Translations under genes and position numbers: made by a program
NCBI GenBank assembly: GCA_014058105.1
Contig: JACGCM010001538.1
Coordinates: forward strand, 496,001 to 560,000
Origin: Kingdonia uniflora
Lineage: Eukaryota > Streptophyta > Magnoliopsida > Ranunculales > Circaeasteraceae
DNA: 64,000 nt
Reading direction: 5' to 3'
Notes under the pieces: generated by a model
The model's input: only the letters and a program-made list of their open reading frames with translations
Database searches by the model: none
Told to the model about the DNA's origin: nothing
Shown: piece by piece, positions 57,657-64,000 of the stretch
How positions within the stretch are numbered: position 1 is the first letter of the stretch
Layout: each line of letters opens with the position of its first letter

Positions 57657-60155
57657 CCCCGATAAGTGCCAGTTCGGTGTTTCATTATGGAAATTCCTCG
57701 ACCACTTCATCAGCAAGAAAGGTACTAAGATCGATCCAACGCAAATCCGAGCCCTAATCAATATGCCTCTCCCCAAATGAAGAAAAACGTACAAAAGGTC
57801 GCTCCCAAAATTGTTGCCCTCAATCAGTTTATTTCCAAATCATCGGACAAATGCACCTAGTTATTCTCTCTTCTCTGCCGTCAAGAGGCCTACAAAGCAA
57901 AGAAAAAAGACCCAGACAATGATTGGACAACAGAATGTGAACAAGCCTTCCACGAGCTCAAGACTTACCTCGGTTAACCACCTATAATGAGTATACCAGT
58001 CGAAGGTAAACTACTTTCCCTCAACCCGCAGTGATAGAGGAATCCTTAAGTTTGGTCATCATACGGCTAGATTAAGGCATTGAAAAACCAATATACTTTG
58101 TCAGCAAAACCTTGACCTCGGCCAAAATCAGATACACGAAACTCGAAAAACTTCTACTTAACCTTGTTTACACTTCTAAAAAGTTTAAACAATACTTGCG
58201 AGCGCATCGAATAATGGTGATCACGAGTTACCCCCTTCGAGGAGTCCTTGCCAATAAAGATAAATCCAGACAGGTACAATAATGGTTCATCTACCTCGGC
58301 GAACATGATATCACTTTTGATAAGCAAATATCTCAGAAAGGCCAAGAAGTTGCCAATTTTTTAGTCAATTTCCCAGTAGAAGATGTCGATTGGGATGAGC
58401 ATGGAGATGAAATCCTAGATGAACAAATTGAACAAACAGACCCCTGGAACCCTAATACAGGTTGAAGACTATTCACCGATGTCTCAGCTGGCCCGAATGG
58501 TTCTGGAATAGGTATCACCCTAGTAATACTATTTAATAATCATCTAGAAAAGGCAATCAAGTTAAACTTTGAATGTACCAACAACGAAGTCGAATATGAA
58601 GCTTTAATTCATAGCCTCGATATGGCCCTCAAATTGCGCATGACCAAGTTAGCTGTCTTTACTGGCTCGCAGCTAGTCCAAAAATATTTTATCAGAGAAA
58701 ATCAGGCGAACGGTTGAATGGCTGAATATGCAAAAATCGTTTATCAACGCATGCATCGTTTCTCTTAATGATCTTCAATAACACATTACCCTCGGGGTAA
58801 AAAATAAATATGCTGACATTCTCACCTATATTGCTGCAATGTTAGGCCAATCCGAACCCAGAAATCTCGACATTGAAGTACTCAGACGCCCAAGTATAGA
58901 CTGGATGGAAATCAATACCATCAATACTGGGGGTGAGAGTATCGATCTTAAAGACTGGCGCACCCCTTTCCTGGCGTATTTTAACAATAAAACCCTACCA
59001 ACTAACCCAAAGGTAAAATGCTTATTATTGGACAACTGTCGAAGGTACAATATCCTCAAAGATAAACTGTACATAAGGACTCCAAACGGAGAATAGCTCA
59101 AATGTATATATCAACAAGAAGTTGTCACCATCATCACAGAGTTGCTCGAAGGTAGTTGTGGCTCGCATACCACAAGAAGATCCATGGCGCTACGCGCAAT
59201 AACATAAGGACTATTATAGCCGAATATGAAGAAATAGGCTGAAGACTATGGGAAGCATTACGATAAGTGCCAGCGACACAACCATGATAACGAGAGCCCT
59301 TCATAAGATTTCTACTGCAACCAAGTTTCTTGACCTTTTAAACTATGGGCCATCGATCTGGTGGGCCCGTTCCCAAGAACTTTAGGTAAGAGATAACAGG
59401 TCTTCATGGCCATGAACTACTTTACCAAATGGATCGAAGTAGTACCGTTAAGGGAAACAAGAAAAGAAGAAGTAATTAAGTTTTTGTGGGAGAACATAAT
59501 TACACAATTCGGATGCCCTCACATGATCCGATGTGACAACAAACCACAGTTCATGGGGAACAAGGTCAGAACATTCTTGAATAAATACAACATCATCCTT
59601 TCTTCCTCCATGCCTTACTACCCATAAGATAATGGACAGGTTGATGCTATCAACAAAACCATAGTCGACGACATTAAGAAACGTGTCGACAACAAGAAGG
59701 GACAATGGGTACAAGATTTGCGACATGTCTTTTGGGCTTATCATGCAATACCAACACAAATGATGGGTTATGCTCTTTTTTTACTCGCATACGGAACTGA
59801 AGCAGTCCTACCAACTCAGTTTGAAGTCCCTACAAGAGTCTTCAAACTCCCAGATGAAGAAAATGAGTTTTAACTCGCCTGTAACATGTTATGGATTGAC
59901 GAGACCCGAGACCGAGCTCTGAATAATCTTAGCCGATACCACAACTCATTAAAGAAGTCATACAACAAAAGGGTCTGTCCTAGAAATTTTACAGTCGAAG
60001 ACTTAGTCCTTCGAAGAGTAACCCCCTCCTCGAAACCTCGAAACGCAGAAAAATTAGTCGAATCTTGGGAAGGACCATATATCTTATACATAAAAATAGA
60101 CAATGGATCCTACTATCTTATGACCGAAGATGAAGAACCTATGCCAAATCCCTAG
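57657..60155 (+). pseudogene. Pol of element F: RT thumb, RNase H, integrase, degenerate
   Basis: RT thumb: PDKCQFGVSLWKFLDHFISK, KIDPTQIRALINMPLPK. RNase H: LFTDVSAGPNGSGIGI, NNEVEYEALIHSLDMAL and VFTGSQLVQK, where the usual TDS aspartate is changed to G. Integrase: LLEGSCGSHTTRRSMALRA, AMNYFTKWIEVVPLRE (first catalytic D changed to N), IRCDNKPQFMGNK and DNGQVDAIN (E changed to D). The C-terminal part is open to the end: LACNMLWIDETRDRALNNLS, KLVESWEGPYILY and EEPMPNP at 60155. Four or more stops are present. Confidence 0.84.
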
Positions 60156-60289
60156 AATATGATGCAATTATTCTCCTACAATAGAAGATGGCCACAGATA
60201 CTTACCACAGTTGTAACCGAAGCATTATGAATTAATATAATAACTTTTTTTAAACCGCTATCATTTCGTCTGTTCATCTACAACAATCC

Positions 60290-60960
60290 ATCATCATGAA
60301 TTTCTTGAGTCAGCCAAACCTTAGTATCAAGTCAAACCTTTGATCCGACTGATACTTGGGGGTGACCTCGAAGTTTTTCAAGGTTCCTGATTTGGGCAAA
60401 CCCAAGTGGCATGAATAATCAATAGATTAAATACTTGGGGGCAACCACGGAACTGGCTACGATAGGTTTAATTTAGGCTCAAACCCGTGGATAGAAATAC
60501 CTGGAGGCGACCTCGAAGCCTCATGAACTTCTTGAGTTGGTCAAAGCTAAGTATCAAGTTAAACCTTCGACCTGACTAATACTTGGGGGCGACCTTGAAG
60601 TTTTTCAAGGTTTTCCATTTGGGCAAACCCAAGTAGCATGAATAATTTAAAGATTAAACACTTGGGGGACCTCGGAGCTGACCACGATCGTTTTTGTTTA
60701 GGTTCAAACATGAGAATAAAAATACCCGGGGGAGACTTCGAAGCCTCATGAACTTCTTGAGTCGGTCAAACCTTCGACTCGACTGATATTTGGGGGCGAC
60801 CTAAAAGTTTTTCAAGGTTCCTAATTGGGGTAGACCCCAGTGTCATGAATAATCGAAAGATTAAACACATAAAAATCAAACTAACCATGACCACGACCTC
60901 GACGCTACCTCGAAGCCTCACAAATATTGGGGCAACCTCAAAGTTTTTTCAAGGATCCTA
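60290..60960. repeat. Tandem repeat of about 226 bp in the spacer of element F
   Basis: ATGAACTTCTTGAGT or a close variant recurs near 60296, 60521 and 60748. Each unit has CGACTGATACTTGGGGGCGA or a variant, the reverse complement of the core in A and E. The position between the converging 3' ends of pol (60155) and the minus-strand aORF (61189) is the same as in the other elements. Confidence 0.8.
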
Positions 60961-61188
60961 TAAAACTGCATAACTGAAATCTTGTCTAGATCCAACACAA
61001 CAGTTATCACCAAGGCACCTTTATACTTAAATCAATATACATTGAAACAAATGAAAGGAAAGCAAACAACAATTCTAGAACAAAATCACCATACCATCTC
61101 GAAGTAAAAAAAAGATAGTCTCAATATTTACAAAACAAATAAGAAAGACTGGAGAATACCACTAGTTCTCACTTCGACAAATAACTTA

Positions 61189-63705
61189 TTACACAAGGAG
61201 ATGGTTGGGATCCTCCTCATTGGTTTCGGCAGCACCAGTACCTAAGTTCAAGCCAGTAGCAAAAGCAGCGATCTAGTTCTTAATGGTCTGATCCTCCACT
61301 AGCAAACTCTACTACACCCTCTCAACCCGTATTGCATTATCTGCCACAGGGCTCAGTGATGGATCCGAAGGATAACGCTCGATGGTATGCATATCATAGC
61401 CTAGGTTGTTAATGAACAACTTTAGGAAAGTTATCACAAGGCATTCCCAGTTGAAGTCTACCTGAAACCTTGCATGGTTCTCCCTCAACTTGGCCTTGGG
61501 CTCTTCTACCTTCGTGTTGAGACGCTCGACCATAGAAAAATTTTCCCTCGCCATATCAGCCTACACCTGAAACAGATGACACTCCAATTCAGATACTTAG
61601 GTGCTCAATGACATTATGGTCCCCTTCGTGAACTCCTCGCCTTCAGTCGCGTCCTTCAACCTTTGGCCAGCTTCCTTCTGGGCCTTCTTAAAAAAGACCA
61701 AGCATGAACCTAGAGTAATACACCATCAGGAACTCAATATTCATAGTAAGAACCAAGAAGAAGTATTTAATAGCCTACACAACACATTTTTGCCAGCCTA
61801 ATGGTTACTTCAACGCGGTGCCCAGCTTTATTCGGATTAGATACGCATAGATTTACCATCGACTCAGCAGTAGCTCAAGCAAGATCATCCTGTTCAGCTG
61901 TGAGCCGCCTGGCTTCGGGCAAAGTTGGCACCACCACCATCTTAACGTGAGTTTTCTTTCGAGACGTCGACCCAGGCGCCTGCGAACTTGAGTCCTCCCC
62001 GACAACTTTACCTTTCCCCTTCCGATTTGCTCGAGGTGACTCTTGTTAAGTCGAGGCCGGTTTACCAAAGGTGGGTAAAACACCTACACCGGTATTCCCC
62101 CGTTGAGCCTTCAGGACAAAAGTACTCTTCGGCCTCGTCAAAGTGTTATAATTAATTGTACCCCGAGACTTCCTGGGTAATGGAAGTTTTTCTTTTCTTC
62201 GCGGGACCTGCCAAACTTGAAGGACTTTGAGAAGACTATCTGTCTTTTTTTATCTCCTCCATAGCAGTTTCAACCTTTAGAAGATCTTGTTTATATGATC
62301 ATCATTCTCATTGATCAGATCATCTAGATAGTATCGGGCATTGTCTAGTACTCCACTTCGAGGTCCTGTAGGGCACACATATTCAAGATAAGAACATGGT
62401 CGAAGAAATATACTTCACAAAGTAACCAAATTATACCTATTAGGATTAAATACCCTATTATTTAAAATGAACTCCTCTTCACCCTCGAAATGCTCGTAAT
62501 ACCCCTTTACCACTGCTAAATCCTTATCCCGCCCGCACCTAGTCAAGCACAAGTCGAACAGCCAAGGTTTATCAGAATGACATTGTATGTAAAATGTCCC
62601 GACCCTCGGATTACCCTTCTTCGAGTAAAAGGCTATGATGTCTTGACATTCCACAAGAAGTCTACCTTCGGCTAACAACTCTCCATTCAAGGCCCCTATG
62701 ACTTTCATTATCTCATAAAAATTAACATTCATTTGGCAATGCACAACATCCCAAAAATTCAACACCTACTTCACAAGACGTCAAAGGGGCAGCTGCATGC
62801 CCAACCCAATCTGGCCCCGAAAAGCCATAATTCCTTCGGCAGGCTCATCCTAGAAGGACCACTTTGGTCAAAAGAGAATTAAGAAATCCCTTCCCAACCA
62901 GGTCATGTTTCTTCAGAAACCGGCTAAGTCTTGCTCGTTCCCGAGGGGTGACATCAGCAAAACTGACACTATCATCCTTAGTGTCTTCGTCACCATCCTC
63001 ATAACCAATCCCATCATCTTCACCATCTCCATCATCATTACTATCTTCGCCATCTCCTTCGTCCCCGGCAGGATCATTCCCAACCTCCTCCTCATTATCA
63101 CTCTCCCCAACAACCCGCGCCCATCTCTGGCTTAGCCTTACAGAACTGACATCATACTCCATAATTGCAAGGGGGTATCGGTTGCAATATGTAATTCCTC
63201 CACATCACTACTACTCTTTTCCCCTCGGACGGAAGTACTCGGCTCATTCAGTACATCTTAGACCTCATCCACTAGCCTCATCTACGTATTACCCATCAGA
63301 TATTCCCAAATTCGGACTCGAAGGTATCACACCCGGTTAACTCACTAACATTCAACCCCTCCTACCAACACATTACCTCGAAGCTAATATTTGAAGGATC
63401 TAAAGCATGAAAAACCACTCAGTCTAACCCTATGTTACCCATTCACCACCTTCTCTTCCAAACACAGCATCCGCTATTAATGGCGGCTACCAAGCCTTCT
63501 CTACTATAATTATTAGACACAAAGAGACCAAACAGAAACATAGACCAATTTAAAGACAACATAAAAGGAGATGTACCTGAAACTACTAGTTTCTGATGAT
63601 CTCTGTCCACACCAATGACATGCAATAGAGTTTTTAGGTGATCGGAGCAGAAAGCAATGAGATTTTTCCTCTCTCCTTCAGACAAATGCAAAGGTGATTG
63701 AATAA
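61189..63705 (-). pseudogene. aORF-F: accessory gene opposite pol, broken
   Basis: Exon 1 ends at 63577 with a GT donor (TTTCAG/GTACAT). Exon 2 begins near 63295 and encodes NEPSTSVRGEKSSSDVEELH, an acidic aspartate/glycine stretch, ERARLSRFLKKHDLVGKGFL, and the central domain NVNFYEIMKVIGALNGELLA, CHSDKPWLFDLCLTRCGRDK and NNRVFN, followed by a donor near 62444. The acceptor before exon 2 is not convincing and may be mutated. The C-terminal exon is a coiled coil (SMVERLNTKVEEPKAKLREN), then NNLGYDMHTIERYPSDPSLS, ending EEDPNHLLV at 61189. Wording is closest to aORF-A. Several stops are present. Confidence 0.65.
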
Positions 63706-63731
63706 CCCTCCCCCTCCTCCTCTCTTTCCTC

Positions 63732-63742
63732 TTAAATAAACT
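63732..63742 (-). promoter_or_regulatory. Likely core promoter of aORF-F
   Basis: The minus strand reads TTTATTTAAGAGG, almost the same as the site before aORF-A (TTATTTAAAGAGG). It lies about 155 bp upstream of the exon-1 donor. Confidence 0.45.
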
Positions 63743-64000
63743 ATTATCAAACTGTATCGCTTTTCTAAACCTCCATCATTACACCAACTAACCCCACTCT
63801 CTCTCACCTCTCCACCTTCCCCCAATAATTTTAACAAACCGTCTCTTACAAATTTTTCTCACCTCTCTAAACGCTTCAATAACCTACATTTCCTAGCTTC
63901 GCACCTCAATTTTATCTTTGAATTCTTCAAATTACATTTAACGAAACCGTCAAGTACACAATCACCAGTGATCTTTCGATCTAAACAACCTTTGTTTTCT

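Larger units (their letters stand above)
57657..64000 (+). mobile_element. Element F: 3' part of the plus-strand Tat-type element begun at 46080
   Basis: It resumes in the RT thumb and continues through RNase H, integrase, a repeat spacer and the minus-strand aORF. The polypurine tract and 3' LTR would lie beyond the right window edge. Together with 46080-47122 it forms one older element into which E inserted; about 100 bp of RT around YIDD are missing between the two parts. Confidence 0.82.

Overview
This is repeat-dense intergenic DNA from a plant nuclear genome, most likely a eudicot. It holds several Ty3/gypsy elements of the Tat type, Ty1/copia elements and CACTA-like DNA transposons, plus two plant gene fragments (an RBM8A/Y14 exon and the start of a UDP-glycosyltransferase). 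I see no intact host gene, rRNA, tRNA or CRISPR array. Nearly every coding region is broken by stops and frameshifts. The species cannot be fixed from the sequence.

Layout. (1) 1-11892: element A, a minus-strand Tat-type element cut by the left window edge. (2) 11893-23526: remnants of an old plus-strand copia element (G), split by a CACTA-like transposon (12049-15833) and by a minus-strand copia element B (16011-23453, target-site duplication CAATC). Element A also sits in G. (3) 24686-44782: a second CACTA-like transposon carrying the two host-gene fragments, itself split by element C (25535-40728), a 15-kb minus-strand Tat-type element with a truncated 5' LTR. (4) 46080-64000: a plus-strand Tat-type element (D/F), interrupted inside its reverse transcriptase by the minus-strand Tat-type element E (47123-57589). 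The E/F junction carries a rearrangement scar.

How the genes fit together. Each Tat-type element carries gag-pol on one strand. Between pol and the 3' LTR it carries a second set of genes on the opposite strand. The main one (aORF) has introns, an acidic N-terminus, a central domain resembling the 'putative gypsy type transposon' family, a basic linker and a C-terminal coiled coil. Between the aORF and the polypurine tract, elements A, C and E also carry a small gene of about 110 codons (called aux here) with its own TATA box. It is single in A and tandemly duplicated in C and E. I know of no description of aux, and it is the best candidate here for something new. Pol and aORF converge on a spacer holding tandem repeats; A, E and F share a 22-bp core there.

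Limits. Exon boundaries, element edges and family names come from reading the sequence and from remembered family motifs, with no database search or alignment software. Coordinates of degenerate pol and gag regions are approximate.
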